Shown here: positions 37,233 through 49,919 of the stretch, one piece after another | Layout of the letters: each line of letters starts with the position of its first letter | Numbering within the stretch: position 1 is the first letter of the stretch | From: Nematostella vectensis | Lineage: Eukaryota; Cnidaria; Anthozoa; Actiniaria; Edwardsiidae | Assembly: GCF_932526225.1 (NCBI RefSeq) | Contig: NC_064036.1 | Span: 2,480,001-2,544,000, forward strand | Direction of reading: 5' to 3' | DNA length: 64,000 bases | Made by a program: the position numbers and the translations under genes | Notes under the pieces: model-generated | What the model saw: only the letters and a program-made list of their open reading frames with translations | Database searches by the model: none | Told to the model about the DNA's origin: nothing

Positions 37233-40200
37233 CAGGTTTGATATTTTAAAACCTGTTTCTTTATTCATTAACCAGGCTGAATTATTCTGTTAAGTCTTTC
37301 TGTGTAACAGAATATTTGTCCTCTCCATCAGGTATGCAAATAGAAAGTGTATGGGAATCTACTGCAAATGACCTAAAGAGCCTTGGTGTTGGTATTGGTG
37401 TAATCAATGTGAATAGAAGTCCCCGCCTTGCTGATCAACTCAGCATTGATGGAGTACCAAGGATTATTGGTGTTTTGAATGGAAAGCTGACTTATTACAA
37501 TCAGAGAATGTCACCAGATGGGATTAAGGAATTTACCAATGGACTCTTCCCATATAGCTTAGTGCACAGGGTAAGTATAAGAGAGGAGGCTTTTTAAAAG
37601 TACTTAAAAGAGTACTTAAAAGTACTCTTAATGTTTTTTTAACAGGGAAAATGCACTAAAAACTTTGCTTGTCCAACCTATTTGTGTCACATTAGTATAA
37701 CACCTTACTACGTAATAATTGAAAAGATTAGATATATCAATCAACCACACCCTGAAATGGTATCATGTACTCTTTGTACTGTACTTCAAATGGAGAATAA
37801 CACTGTTTTTCAGGTTTCCAGTAAAACGTCAGACATATTTCTGAAAACAGATGACAATAAGCCAAAAGTGCTTCTCTTCTCACCCAAGAGCTCACCATCT
37901 CTGCTCTACAATCTGGTTGCATTTAGCAATCAAGAGAGACTGTCATTTGGATTTGTGAGCATGTCAGGTCAAGATGGTGAAAAATTGAGGCGCAAATTCA
38001 GAGTGATGGCAAAAGAACCAACAGTTATGATATTCAAAGAAGAATCAGCTGTACCAGAAGTTGTTTTTGAGGTAACAGAAAATGATCATCTTGATTGATC
38101 AAGTCCAAGTTTTCTTACATCAGTGTGATTCACTAAAATATAACAACAAGTTGACTTATGATGTGTGGCTTTGAAGTTGCCCAACGTGCATGTTCAGGGC
38201 AGCAAATAACTTGTGTTTCAAAATCAGTTTGGTTTGACCAGGTATTGGCTACAGATTAAAAAAAAGTGTCTCATCAGTTTAAGCAAGGAATAAAAAATCC
38301 ACTTATACTTTTATGTCTCCATGTTATATCCCCTGGAGTTTTCTTTTTCCTAGATTCTGGTTAATTTGTAAAGCTCTACCTTTGGGGCTATCTTTAAAAT
38401 CCCTTAGATAAGTTATAAGGATATACAGTATTTCAAATATCTTGAATAATATACTTTATTGTGCTCTTCAGGCAACAGACCTTAAAAGTGGAAAGTTACG
38501 CGAGATGGTCTCTGCTAACAAGTACCTGAATCTTCCACGACTAACCACGCAGAAAATCTTTGATGAGCTCTGCCCTGATGAGAGATTTAGATCACAAAGG
38601 AAGTAAGTAAAACACTCAAAACATTATTGTATTTAAGTTTTTAGATATATGAAATGATGTTTGGTATCAGTGATTTTTTTTAAGAATAATAATTTAAAAG
38701 TTTTAGCATATGTATAAACTTTGGTAAAGCGGTAAATGCATTAATGTTTTTTTACTCCAGAAACAAGTTGTTGTATGGATTTTTTTCCCTTTTAGTGAGA
38801 AGAGTCCCATTACACCAGCTATTAGGAAAATTGTTTCTGTTGTTGTCTTGATGTTATGCTTGGTTCAAATCTAGAATTAATCTTTTTCTTTGTGAAAATA
38901 ACACTCATTTTTTGTACGGTATTAATCAAGGTTATGTGTGATCCTCTTTACCAAACGGGGATCCCATGACAATGAGAAAGCAGCCCTTCGGAATTTTGCC
39001 AAGGATTCACATTTCCCAGATGATAGAGTTCACTTTGTGTACATCCACGAAGACGTTCAAACCAGGATAGTGTCTGCCATGAGAGAGGGGCTTGATGCAG
39101 CGACAAGCAAGAATAGAACTGCGCTAAAGGTTTGTTAACATCAGTCATCAGTAGCAGCTGTGTGTAGCAAGGGGGGGAGGGGTGGCTCCAATATTTTTTT
39201 TTCATGTTGTCTATATGCAGTCAAACCATGGTAACTACATCAAGTAGTTGTTATTTAATGAAAATTGGAAAAGATATCACCTGATCTCAACCAATTGTCC
39301 TTCAAACACCAGCTTGCCATCCTGTGGAACCCGGGAAATGGAGAGGCCCGCTACACCTGGCTACCAGGAGGGTGGTATGTTACCCGTTCCACAGCACTGG
39401 TGGACAAGTTGAAGCATTTGATTGAGGATGTTATTGGTGGATCTGGAAAACTTAAATACAGCACTCGCCTTCCTGTGCTCTATAATGAGGATGCTCCGGT
39501 ATGAATAACTAGTCTATGTCTACACTTACTGTATGCCTTTCACACACTTAATACTTCATCATGTCACAATCTGTTGTTGTTGTTAGGTTTTTTTTTGTAC
39601 GCTTACATGAATTTTTTTTGTCCTTATATTGCCAGAGCCCTCAAGCCAGAATTGTTGCTAAATTGCGAGATTTTATCAGCTTTGTGTTGGAGTTTTTTGC
39701 AAGGTAAAGCACACTAGACTAATACATGCTAATGAGCAAATGCATTTGTAAACATCAAATGGTGAAATACTGGCTTCTTGAATGTGACTGTTCCCCCCTC
39801 TTTCCCCACCAAGCCTGGATCCAAGATTTTTTTTACGTTTATGTTTTGTACAATCTTTGTTTTAGCTTTTCCTCTGTCATAGTGGGGCTTTGCACCCCCC
39901 ACAATCCCTTAGATCCTCTGCTGCTTAAATAACTCTGTTTACTTATCAATCTGCATTTTTGTTTCAGGAAGGACAGTTCCTCAATTATTACTCTAGTACT
40001 GGGACTTGGTTTAATTATTGTTATGAGTATCTTTCTTCCCCAAGGGTAAGTTGCGATCTTTTGGCCAAGTAAAATACAAATTTTTTTCAGCAGCCTCTAT
40101 ACAAAGTTGCTCAAATACTAATATATTTAGATAATTATATGAACCAGCCAAATCCCATTAAGATGGTCGCTTAATAAAGGAACTACTTTAATAGAAAATC

Positions 40201-41533
40201 AAGGGTGAAACAAGGAAACTTCAATAACCATAATTGCGCTGAATAAGCGCTGGTGTGCTTATTTGATTCTTTATGTCCCAGGGAGGCGCTTATACTGAGG
40301 AGGTCTGTTTTATCCCTAGATATAAAAAATCGCCTTTAACAACTTGAAAGGAGTAAAAACTACTCTCAGAACCATAAAACAAGCTTTCAATAATAAAATA
40401 TTATGGCAAGTAGTCATGGCAGCTATTCTTACTTCTCTTTTAATGTAAAGGCTTTTTTCATCTATTACATAGAAGTTTTGTAAGTGCAATATGTGCAAGG
40501 AGCTGCTTATTCAAGAAATTATGGTATCCTTGCCTGGAATACCCCCCTTAAGCCTTTTCCCTCTTTAATGTGTCCTTCCAGTTCCTAACTGTCCCTGTTA
40601 TTTTCTACTCTCTTAGAGACCCACACAAGAAGAAACGACCTGACCCTTCTGATTCTCATGCTGTTGACCCTTTTAACAATATTGCACTTGGCTTTATCGA
40701 ACTAAACCGTTACACAGACTTAACCCTACTTAGGGAGGCTCCCCCTGGCCAGCTGACCGTCGCTATCCTTTTGGATGCGGTCACCACTGAGGATGCCGTC
40801 AAGTCACCTCTATTGAAGGCATTTGACGAAGTTGTTCACAGTTGTTCAGGGTTAGATTATTATAAATATATTTAAATTTAGATGACATTTTGGAAATTAT
40901 TTTCAACATGAGTAAAAAAAACACCCCTTGTTTTTATACCCATGGGTTTTGTTTCTGATATCGTCATCATCAATACCAAAATCATGAATTCCTTTATCAT
41001 CATCACCACTAAAAATATTGTGCACATGAGGCATGCCGCTAAAGACCAGAGCTCAGTGTAATCTGTCCGGGGCTTATGTCTTGACAAAGTTTTCCAAATT
41101 CATTACCCTCTTCCATTCTGACAATTCTCTATGATTCCCTAGGAAGTACAGTATATTGTTCAAGTATGTCTGGCTATCAATACCAGACAATCTGGAATGG
41201 TGCACTGAAGTCATGGAAGTCAACAAATTTGGCGAAGTCATCCCTGGAACTGTCCTCGCCATGAACGGTCCAAGAAAATACGTCATGACTTTCAAACCTA
41301 CGGACTTGACGAAAAGTCAGTATTTCAAGAGCCAAGGCGGGGACCTGATGGGTTTTAACGACAGCGACGAGAGTGATGAAGAAGGTCATGTTGATGAATG
41401 GAGTGCCTACGAGAGAAAACGACAGAAAGTACTGAGTCTGTCCCTGCGGAGAGAGCTGCCGAGGTGGCTGGAGAAATTGAGCGAGGGTTTGATTAAGAAG
41501 GTTAAATTGGACGAGTGGCCTGTCATGGATTAG
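33427..41533 (+). CDS. DNAJC16: DnaJ homolog subfamily C member 16-like ER J-protein
   Basis: Twelve coding exons with GT/AG borders: 33427-33587, 33821-33887, 34207-34462, 37332-37570, 37814-38071, 38472-38602, 38931-39129, 39313-39498, 39636-39703, 39968-40045, 40617-40850 and 41143-41533 (TAG). A signal peptide (VLVLIIAWSFPVRS) precedes the J domain (DPYDILGVSRTASPNDVKRS), whose HPD motif is split across the first intron. A thioredoxin-like domain follows; its WCMAC motif (CxxC) is assembled across intron 3. Further thioredoxin-fold repeats follow, then a transmembrane segment (IITLVLGLGLIIVMSIFLP) and a C-terminal domain ending LDEWPVMD. The family is an ER-membrane J-protein linked to autophagosome size control. 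AATAAA at 42045-42050 is a likely poly(A) signal. Intact. Confidence 0.95.
35040..37033 (+). mobile_element. Decayed CR1/L2-like non-LTR retrotransposon in DNAJC16 intron 3
   Basis: Reads with frameshifts from a segment like HAPEISRTITLCPHAPWYNN through the RT domain: KAPSKSCLSDPIPTWLLKSC, SFRPITNILFTFKIIEKI, LVLLDLSAAFDTIDHKIL (domain A intact), CGVPESSVLGPLLFILY (G changed to E), and LYADKSQLY where YADDSQLY is expected, so the catalytic pair is damaged. The C-terminal part (SFSIAAPKIWNNLPL) ends at 37036. The 5' half with the endonuclease is missing. Same strand as the host gene. Confidence 0.88.
36401..36520 (+). repeat. 40-bp unit in three perfect copies inside the retrotransposon
   Basis: GTTACTGCCAACCAGGAAGC TCGTAACTTGGGTGTTATTT occurs at 36401, 36441 and 36481. 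Since 40 is not a multiple of three, the expansion disrupts the RT reading frame. Confidence 0.95.
37142..37230 (+). repeat. (ATT)n microsatellite
   Basis: About 29 ATT units just 3' of the CR1/L2-like element. It may be the expanded 3' tail of that element, since CR1/L2 elements end in short tandem repeats. Confidence 0.9.
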
Positions 41534-42084
41534 GAATTTTATTATTATTATATATGTACATATTAGTATTTATCAGTACTTGCATAACCAGAATGCTTTT
41601 AAAGTTGGGGCGAGGTACAGAATGATATAGAGTGGACGGCGCACACACCCAACACCGTGTTCGATATCAAACATGCCCTTGCTAAACTCTTGTTATTATT
41701 TCAATCAATATTTATTAAGGGACGGACCAATAGAAATATCTTCAAGACGTACTTACTTACTAAGCCTTTCCTTTGTCATTTGTTCAGTTTTCCTTCATCT
41801 TTTTTCCAGTTTTTAAAATCGTGGATTAATTTCGTCTACGTCACTTGTTCCTTGTCCCCCCACCCCTTACTTTTCTAATAGTCCGTCCCTTACACAAAGA
41901 AGAGCGCAATTCCAAATCCCATAATATATTGTATCACGGACTCACCTGATAATAGAGAACCATGCATAACATAAGAATTATTAATTGGCTTTCCTCGTTA
42001 TATGCCTTGTCAGGGCTCATTGTTTGTACGGTGTTCTATAAGTAAATAAAACTTTTTTTTCTAGAATTTCCAACTTCTTAGACC

Positions 42085-42234
42085 GTGGTTTTCAAAATCC
42101 CGCGAAATTCTTTTTAGTTTATTTAGTACTAATACACTGTAATGTCATAATGTAATGTCACTGTTATCTTTTGTTCTGGCTTGACAAGTACACTTTAACA
42201 ATTACATTTTGTTTCACGGGATTTTGAAAACCAC
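42085..42234. mobile_element. 150-bp MITE-like element
   Basis: Inverted ends of 23 bp with one mismatch: GTGGTTTTCAAAATCCCGCG... at 42085-42107 against ...CGGGATTTTGAAAACCAC at 42212-42234. No coding capacity. Confidence 0.8.
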
Positions 42235-44485
42235 TCTATCAAAAGGCAGATAAAACTCAAAATACCGCTACTGATTGTCCTTTCCTATGTCACATCTGTG
42301 GAATGTTCTGGAAATTTGTGCGCGTGCATTCTAGTCTCTGATTGATGGGGTTGTGTGCGCCTAACGCCTACCAAATCCCAAAAATTCATTCCGAAATTCT
42401 CGTATCGCAATCCGAGACGCGCAAAAAGGTAAGGTAAAATTGAATCATTTCTCTTTTCGACTAATATGGACTTGAGACTACCAGCCGAAGAATATTCAAG
42501 ATAGCTTTTAAAGTACATAAGAGTACTTCGAAAAGGCCGCTCGGTTTCTCTTTCTGTGTCGAGCAAAGAAAACGAGCTACACAAATAGCTCTGCGCCTGA
42601 TGGAAGTTAAAGTTGTCAATTAAACAATGCTTTTAACCCATTTGCTTGTTTAATCTCGCTTTTTTTGGAGTTGGGTGTTTATATTTTCAAAAGTGACATG
42701 ATTGCAGCTGTTGCGAAGAGAGGAAGGGACGTTGTCCATGGAAACCATATGGGATGGAAATCAACGCATGAGACAATCAGAGCGCACTGAGAGAATGTTG
42801 ATTGACGTATGACAATCACTAGCTTTGGCTTTTGTGATTGGTCAACACTAGCAAGTGCACACGCTTTCTTCGGAAAAAAAAACGAACAAACGCTCGCGCG
42901 ACTGCTACGATTTCTTCAAAACCTGAGAGCATAGATATTTATAGCCAAAATATAATGCCGTTTGTATAAACACAGCTGGATTATCTCCTTTTTGAAATAT
43001 GTGTCGTACAAAATGCGCACATTTGATCGCGGCGCGGGCATTTCTTCCACTTGCCCTAGTCCTTCGCGCGCCTTCCACTTTGAATTTGCACTGCTGCATC
43101 TCAGACAAAAAAATTGATGTTAAGCGAGCAAGAATATGATCTTCCAACCCTAAAATGCCGTTGTAAACACTTCTTATTATATAACATGTTTGATTCGTAG
43201 ATATTGTACAATGTTTCGAGGAATTTTTGAGAGTACAACGTGTCAATTGAAAAGAAAACACGGAAATCAAGTTCTGGTATGGCGGTTGGTTATTTTGTGA
43301 GGCTCTTTCAAGTTTCAAGATTTACTTACATCGCTGCGAATGGACTTTGTTTCCCTTTGTTATGACTACAAGCTATAAAAAAAATAGAATAGAACATCAC
43401 AGGTAATAGCCATTTTTAATGGATAAACTATAAGAAACAAAGGTCGAGAGCGGAATACTTACAGTGACTCTAGTGCTAAAGATGCTAGTGGTGTTGTTTT
43501 TCGAAGTTGAAAACAGCATATTACCAGGAAGTCATAGAATTAACAATGCAATTCATCTTATACGTCTTTTTATTATATCTGATCTACTTGTGAGTCCTCG
43601 CTAAACTACCATACATCGGTTCAGGTTTTATAACTTAGTAAAGTAATAGCGGAGCCAGCGCGGCCGCAGGCCGAGCGCGGAGCTCCATAGGTATAGAAAT
43701 ATGGTATAGCTATGCGACTTGGTTTTGTGGTCATCGCGCGGGTATCCTGTGGTGTCACAATCCATCCATCCAGTCAATCGTGCAACTCCCAGGCCCCCTC
43801 GGTCTTACGTTTTTACGTATTTTCATTTTTTTACCGCCATCAAAGATCGTATGTTCACAGCAAAAAAGGCAGATTGAAAATAGTATTTAATGAGAAAAAA
43901 TGCAGATTCAAATGGGCTGAAACCTTTGAGGAACCGTTTTGTCTGAAGTACGAGCCGATAGTAAAACCTACCCGAGTGTTCGTGAATCCCGTCCGTTGCA
44001 GCAGCAAAAATAGGACTACTTAGAGGCTCTACACTACCATTCTAATAATATTCCTTCACGTCTACATCTATGGAGATCTATAAGGAGATCCTGAAAAGAA
44101 AGGGCCTTGTTTTCAGCTATAAAAATAATTCACTTGTGTCGACGAGTTTCTTGCTAGCAATTAAAGACCATGGTTTTTAGTCGGCTAGGGTAGGGGAAAA
44201 GCAACAATTATAAATACAATTTTAACCAATCCGCGTTAAACTCTTTCCCAGATACATAAGTACTTAAATTTAACTAAGACTATACTTTTTATATTCCATA
44301 GAGAGCTCGAAGGCCATTTGGCACAATTGAGATACCTCAATGCACAAGTGAGTGGTTTGCCTAAGCCTATCTGTAGGCTTTTGATCTTTCTTTATGCGGC
44401 AAGAAGCCAAAAACTCGGAGTTCACATGTCGCGGGCGCCATGTTGGATTATGCCATTTTCTAGCCTGTGCGTACTTGGTACTCCA

Positions 44486-44860
44486 CCGGGGCCGTAGCAG
44501 GGGTAGGGGGACTAGGGGAATGTGCCCCCTCCAAATATAAAAAAAAATTATAAGAAAATGACCAGTAGGGGCATGGCTGTGCCCCCAATATTTTCTTAAT
44601 GTTTTTGTATTGTGCCCCCCCAAATATTTTCTTAATGTTTTTGTATTGTGCCCCCCCCCCCCCCCAATATTTAAAAAAAATATAAATAAGAAAATGACCA
44701 GTAGGGGCATGGCTGTGCCCCCAATATTTTCTTAATGTTTTGTATTGTGCCCCCCCCCCCCCAATATTTTCTTAATGTTTTTGTATTGTGCCCCCCCCCC
44801 AATATTTTCTTAATGTGTTTGTATTGTGCCCCCCCCCCCAGTATTTCGAGGCCTCCTCCG
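44486..44860 (+). repeat. GGGCCGTAG-type dispersed repeat, uninterrupted copy
   Basis: Starts GGGGCCGTAGCAGGGG and continues with several tandem units of about 50-55 bp built on TGTGCCCCC-AATATTTTCTTAATGTTTT-TGTAT with C runs of variable length, ending near CCTCCGGCCCTGC. It is the empty-site relative of the element interrupted at 13832-16625. Confidence 0.75.
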
Positions 44861-45225
44861 GCCCTGCATACAGGGCAAACAGAACGAAACCTTTTTCGCG
44901 TGATCTGTTTTAAATAAGGTTGCACTAGACAACCTATTTGTGCTTCATTTTTCTTCTAAGTTTGAATCTCCATGAGTATTAACGCCCACATCCACGATTT
45001 TTAGAGAGGGGTGCTTGCGTACCCTGTCCTGAAGTGAGAGGCTTTCACTCTATAAGGCACATACAAGTGCACCAGTGAGTGATTTCTGGTATTTTTCAGT
45101 TGCAGGTGCCAAGTCCTATCCAATCTAAGGAAGCGCAGACACAGACGTATTTACCTGTTCACTCAAACTTTGCTTTAGTTTATAATTTTTTACCCAGACT
45201 TTAAGATCCTAAACGCGATAAAAAA

Positions 45226-45229
45226 GTTT

Positions 45230-45263
<34 letters not shown>
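45226..45263 (+). repeat. (GTT)n microsatellite
   Basis: About 12 GTT units, perfect. Confidence 0.9.
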
Positions 45264-45409
45264 AAAATCGTCTGTTCTAAATATTCATGTTTTCTATATT
45301 TCAGGATGCCCAAGCGCAGACGGAGTCAGAACAAGTTTGCATGAGTCTATATTTTTTTAATCAAGACTTTAAGAGGAGCTCGGTAGCCATCTGAGCATCC
45401 CCATTGATG

Positions 45410-46914
45410 TGCCATTCATCTAACAATTCCAAATATGGGGTGTGCCATTCATCTAACAATTCCAAATATGGGGTGTGCCATTCATCTAACAATTCCAAAT
45501 ATGGGGTGTGCCATTCATCTAACAATTCCAAATATGGGGTGTGCCATTCATCTAACAATTCCAAATATGGGGTGTGCCATTCATCTAACAATTCCAAATA
45601 TGGGGTGTGCCATTCATCTAACAATTCCAAATATGGGGTGTGCCATTCATCTAACAATTCCAAATATGGGGTGTGCCATTCATCTAACAATTCCAAATAT
45701 GGGGTGTGCCATTCATCTAACAATTCCAAATATGGGGTGTGCCATTCATCTAACAATTCCAAATATGGGGTGTGCCATTCATCTAACAATTCCAAATATG
45801 GGGTGTGCCATTCATCTAACAATTCCAAATATGGGGTGTGCCATTCATCTAACAATTCCAAATATGGGGTGTGCCATTCATCTAACAATTCCAAATATGG
45901 GGTGTGCCATTCATCTAACAATTCCAAATATGAGGTGTGCCATTCATCTAACAATTCCAAATATGGGGTGTGCCATTCATCTAACAATTCCAAATATGGG
46001 GTGTGCCATTCATCTAACAATTCCAAATATGGGGTGTGCCATTCTCTAACAATTCCAAATATGGGGTGTGCCATTCATCTAACAATTCCAAATATGGGGT
46101 GTGCCATTCATCTAACAATTCCAAATATGAGGTGTGCCATTCATCTAACAATTCCAAATATGGGGTGTGCCATTCATCTAACAATTCCAAATATGGGGTG
46201 TGCCATTCATCTAACAATTCCAAATATGGGGTGTGCCATTCATCTAACAATTCCAAATATGGGTTGTGCCATTCATCTAACAATTCCAAATATGGGGTGT
46301 GCCATTCATCTAACAATTCCAAATATGGGGTGTGCCATTCATCTAACAATTCCAAATATGGGGTGTGCCATTCATCTAACAATTCCAAATATGGGGTGTG
46401 CCATTCATCTAACAATTCCAAATATGAGGTGTGCCATTCATCTAACAATTCCAAATATGGGGTGTGCCATTCATCTAACAATTCCAAATATGGGGTGTGC
46501 CATTCATCTAACAATTCCAAATATGGGGTGTACCATTCATCTAACAATTCCAAATATGGGGTGTGCCATTCTCTAACAATTCCAAATATGGGGTGTGCCA
46601 TTCATCTAACAATTCCAAATATGGGGTGTGCCATTCATCTAACAATTCCAAATATGAGGTGTGCCATTCATCTAACAATTCCAAATATGGGGTGTGCCAT
46701 TCATCTAACAATTCCAAATATGGGGTGTGCCATTCATCTAACAATTCCAAATATGGGGTGTGCCATTCATCTAACAATTCCAAATATGGGGTGTGCCATT
46801 CATCTAACAATTCCAAATATGCAGTGTGCCATTCATCTAACAATTCCAAATATGGGGTGTGCCATTCATCTAACAATTCCAAATATGCAGTGTGCCATTC
46901 ATCCAACAGTTTTC
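45410..46914 (+). repeat. 33-bp satellite array, about 45 units
   Basis: The unit is TGCCATTCATCTAACAATTC CAAATATGGGGTG, almost invariant. Exceptions are two 32-bp units lacking one A (at 46041 and 46568), four units with TGAG for TGGG (about 45931, 46128, 46425, 46655), and two terminal units with GCAG. Since 33 is a multiple of three, long frames stay open on both strands: DEWHTPYLELL (minus), NSKYGVCHSSN and LTIPNMGCAIH (plus). No flanking coding exon is seen, so translation is unlikely. Confidence 0.95.
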
Positions 46915-48442
46915 CACGATTTCACGGCATCACTACCACCTTGTGCCTTGTCTGCGACCCGAGATGCATTTCGCGCACTTCATCATTTCCTTAGAGTTGA
47001 ATTAGAGACGAAATGTAGCAAACCTTTTTCAAGCCTTCAATACAATAATAGTCATTGGGTGGGGTAGGGAAGGGTAGGGTAGGGTAGTGTTGAATGTGGT
47101 GAGGTAGGGTAGGGTACCTTGACGGAAGGTTAGTCTGAGAGGCCTTAGTGAGGTGTGCAAACTAGAGGTCCGCTAACACCCCCCTTAAGCTTGCCCTCAC
47201 GTCTCGACGATGACGCCCTCTGTTAGGTAGATAGGTAGGGTTGGGTAGGGTAGGATAGGTCACAGATTGGTAGGGTGGGGTACGGTAGGGTAGGGTAGGG
47301 TAAAGAAAGGGTAGCGTTGAATGAGGTGAGGTGAGACAGGGTAGCGTGGGGAGGGGTAGGGTAGGGTAGGGTACCTTGACGGAAGGTTATTCTGAAGAGA
47401 CCGCTGTGAGGTGTGCGAACTAGAGGTCCGCTAATATCCCCTTTAAGCTTGCCCTCACAGCTTGAGGATGATCCTTCCGTTGTGGTTTGTTCATATTTAT
47501 TATTAGTATTTATCTGTGTGTGCATGTGTGTGTGAGAGTGGGGAGAGGAGGGTAGAGAGAATGGTATTATTTGATCACAAGTACCAGTATCACATGACAA
47601 TACTTTATTGTGTTGAGTGGCTCAATTTCTAAACTTTAAAAATATTATTTTTAACCTCCATCTCCATATTTGGAAGATCTCCATATTTGTAAAACACCAT
47701 ATGAATGTCGTACCATTTTGAGCGAGTCAGAAGTTGTATTGAATTTATCAAAGGCGTATCAAGCAAAGTAAAGATGAATGGGCCAGAAAAGATAGAAATC
47801 AAGACAAATCTTGGATTCACATTCCTTATTTCTTTCCTTTGACTCTCCTTTACACTGATTCTTTATGTTAAATCTTGCTTTGGCTTTGTTTCTCTTCTTT
47901 TGCTGTACTTATTGACGCTTCCAATTCACATAACAATCTCTCTTAAACTTTGAACCAAGGTATGCTCCCCCTATTATACCTTCATGACCACAAACGTCTT
48001 CACTATACACAACCTTTGCCTCATGGCTATATCCACTATCTCATTACACTCAATTCATACAATCTCCCTGGAATTTGCGTCGAATGCTGGATTTGCTCCC
48101 CTTCCGGTGAGGTATCCGGAAAAACCAAACCCGTCCCTAGTAATATCGCACTTGTGGCTTCCCCTTGAGATATCAAAGCTTCTTCCACACATAGCTGTAG
48201 CTGATGGTGCTACGTTTCCAATCACACCCTTTGCCATATACTTTGTCTCATTATGTTTAATTCGTCACAATTTCTGGAATTCGAGCCAAATGTTGATTGC
48301 CACCTCCAGGAATTTGAGCTCGAAGATGATAGGCCAGTCCTTGTCGTCGTCAAAACTGATACATCCATTAATGCCATTTTTCTCTAAAAATTGTCAAACA
48401 CAATTGATAAAAAAAATTTCTATCTTCCCTGTCCTTTGTGAC
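46915..48442. other. Spacer with GGGTA-rich duplicated block
   Basis: Holds the duplicated segment at 47041-47480. The remainder (47500-48440) is AT-rich and has no recognised gene. A weak internal similarity around GGAATTTGCGTCGAATGCTG and GGAATTCGAGCCAAATGTTG (about 48070 and 48277) suggests an old duplication. Confidence 0.5.
47041..47480 (+). repeat. GGGTA-rich tandem duplication
   Basis: GGGTAGGGTA-type runs (47060-47110 and 47235-47370) are each followed by a similar block: ACCTTGACGGAAGGTTA, GTGAGGTGTGC, AACTAGAGGTCCGCTAA and TTAAGCTTGCCCTCAC, at about 47116-47200 and 47371-47460. Period about 255-260 bp. Confidence 0.8.
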
Positions 48443-48980
48443 TTCGTCTATCACACGTTGTTGCGTCTATCACATGTTGTTGCGTCTATCACATGTTGTT
48501 TCGTCTATCACATGTTGTTCCGTCTATCACATGTTGTTGCGTCTATCACCTCTTGTTCCGTCTATCACATGTTGTTCCGTCTATCACATGTTGTTGCGTC
48601 TATCACACGTTGTTCCGTCTATCGCATGTTGTTGCGCCTATCACCTGTTGTTCCGTCTATCACATGTTGTTCCGTCTATCACATGTTGTTCCGTCTATCA
48701 CATGTTGTTCCGTCTATCACATGTTGTTTCGTCTATCACATGTTGTTCCGTCTATCACATGTTGTTTCGTCTATCACCTCTTGTTCCGTCTATCACATGT
48801 TGTTGCGTCTATCACCTCTTGTTCCGTCTATCACATGTTATTGCGTCTATCACCTGTTGTTTCGTCTATCACCTCTTGTTCCGTCTATCACACGTTGTTC
48901 CGTCTATCACATGTTGTTTCGTCTATCACCTCTTGTTCCGTCTATCACATGTTGTTGCGTCTATCACCTGTTGTTCGTCC
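48443..48980 (+). repeat. 19-bp satellite, about 28 units
   Basis: The unit is CGTCTATCACATGTTGTTN, with N any of C, G or T, and a CACCTCTTGTT/CACCTGTTGTT variant. A 19-bp unit cycles through all three frames, so three units encode the same 19-residue peptide in every plus frame and all three stay open. This is a property of the repeat, not evidence of a protein. Confidence 0.93.
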
Positions 48981-49919
48981 CGTTTGTTCAATTGTCTCTA
49001 ACAGTCTCTTACTTGTATATTCAGTGCTGATCACGTGATCAGTTTTCTTCAGCTCTACTGGGTGCTGGTTTGATGGGTTTGCCAAAATATAACGAACTTC
49101 ATGATTAATATCAAAGCCACTTTGACATGAACCTACCAGGACAATGTGTAGGGTCACATTAATTTCAAGTAGGTTTGACAAATCGCTGCCTCGGGACAGA
49201 TACCCGAGAATATTTAGCCAACGAAATTAATAGGAAACATGAAAAAATCGATTTTGTTTTTTAAATTTCTGTATTATTACTGTATAAATACTACTATAAT
49301 ATTGTTATCTCTATGACTTAGCTTGTTTAGTGTAAATAGCCTTACCAGAACTGAAAACAAATAATGAGTCGTTCCTTAGCGGGGATGCTAGAGCTATAAC
49401 TTGAAACTAACTGAATACCCTTGTAAATACCTTTAATTAACAAATATACCTAATTATAAATACTTTTGATTGTAAATATAAAATATGTATGTATGGGTTA
49501 CCAACCCGATCTCTACCGCATCTTTCCTATCGCAATTGTCAGATACTTGTAAGGCAGGTCCGAAACAGGTGAGAGGGGGGGTGCACGTGGTGCGTTCTCA
49601 TCAGCCCCTCCCCACAAGTTCTTAGGGCAGCATCACTGCACCCGCCGAGCCCCTCTATGTATCGAAGTAGAAAAATCGGTCATTTTTTACCTTAAACATT
49701 CTCCAAATCAAAAATGCCGGGAGAAGTACGCTTAACAGCCCGATCGTACGCATGGCATTACATCACAATTTTTTCAATTTCCTTTGTGGTTAATCAAAAT
49801 ATGTATGCTCAGTCTACTTTTTGTTAGTACGCATCCTCGCAAAAAAAAAAACCCTTGGTCGGGTCTACTGAAGCCATTAGAGAATGTCAACCCGTCACCA
49901 TTTTACGCCCCCCTGGCCA
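48981..49919. other. Left flank of the virus-like element
   Basis: AT-rich host-type sequence up to about 49500, then mixed composition with GC-rich patches (49560-49650). No gene is recognised and no sequence matching the right-end hairpins or 73-bp repeats of the element is seen, so its left terminus cannot be placed. Confidence 0.4.

Larger units (their letters stand above)
41534..45225. other. Spacer downstream of DNAJC16
   Basis: Begins with the DNAJC16 3' UTR (poly(A) signal near 42045). Then come a small inverted-repeat element (42085-42234), AT-rich sequence, a short GC-rich island at about 43650-43690 (GCGCGGCCGCAGGCCGAGCG), and a C-rich dispersed repeat (44486-44860). No gene is recognised; frames such as 42905-43318 (minus) and 43712-44023 (plus) show no domain. 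Confidence 0.5.

Noticed and set aside
42905-43318. 137-codon minus-strand frame
   Set aside because: No domain, no splice partners and poor codon pattern; looks like a chance frame.
45361-46601. Long open frames (up to 390 codons) on both strands
   Set aside because: They are read-throughs of the 33-bp satellite, whose length is a multiple of three; no flanking exon, domain or start context supports a gene.
45410-46914. CRISPR-like regular array
   Set aside because: Units are contiguous and nearly identical with no unique spacers, and the host is a eukaryote; it is satellite DNA.
47984-49038. Plus-strand frames of 181-348 codons
   Set aside because: Mostly the 19-bp satellite, open in all frames for arithmetic reasons; the non-repeat beginning has no recognised domain.
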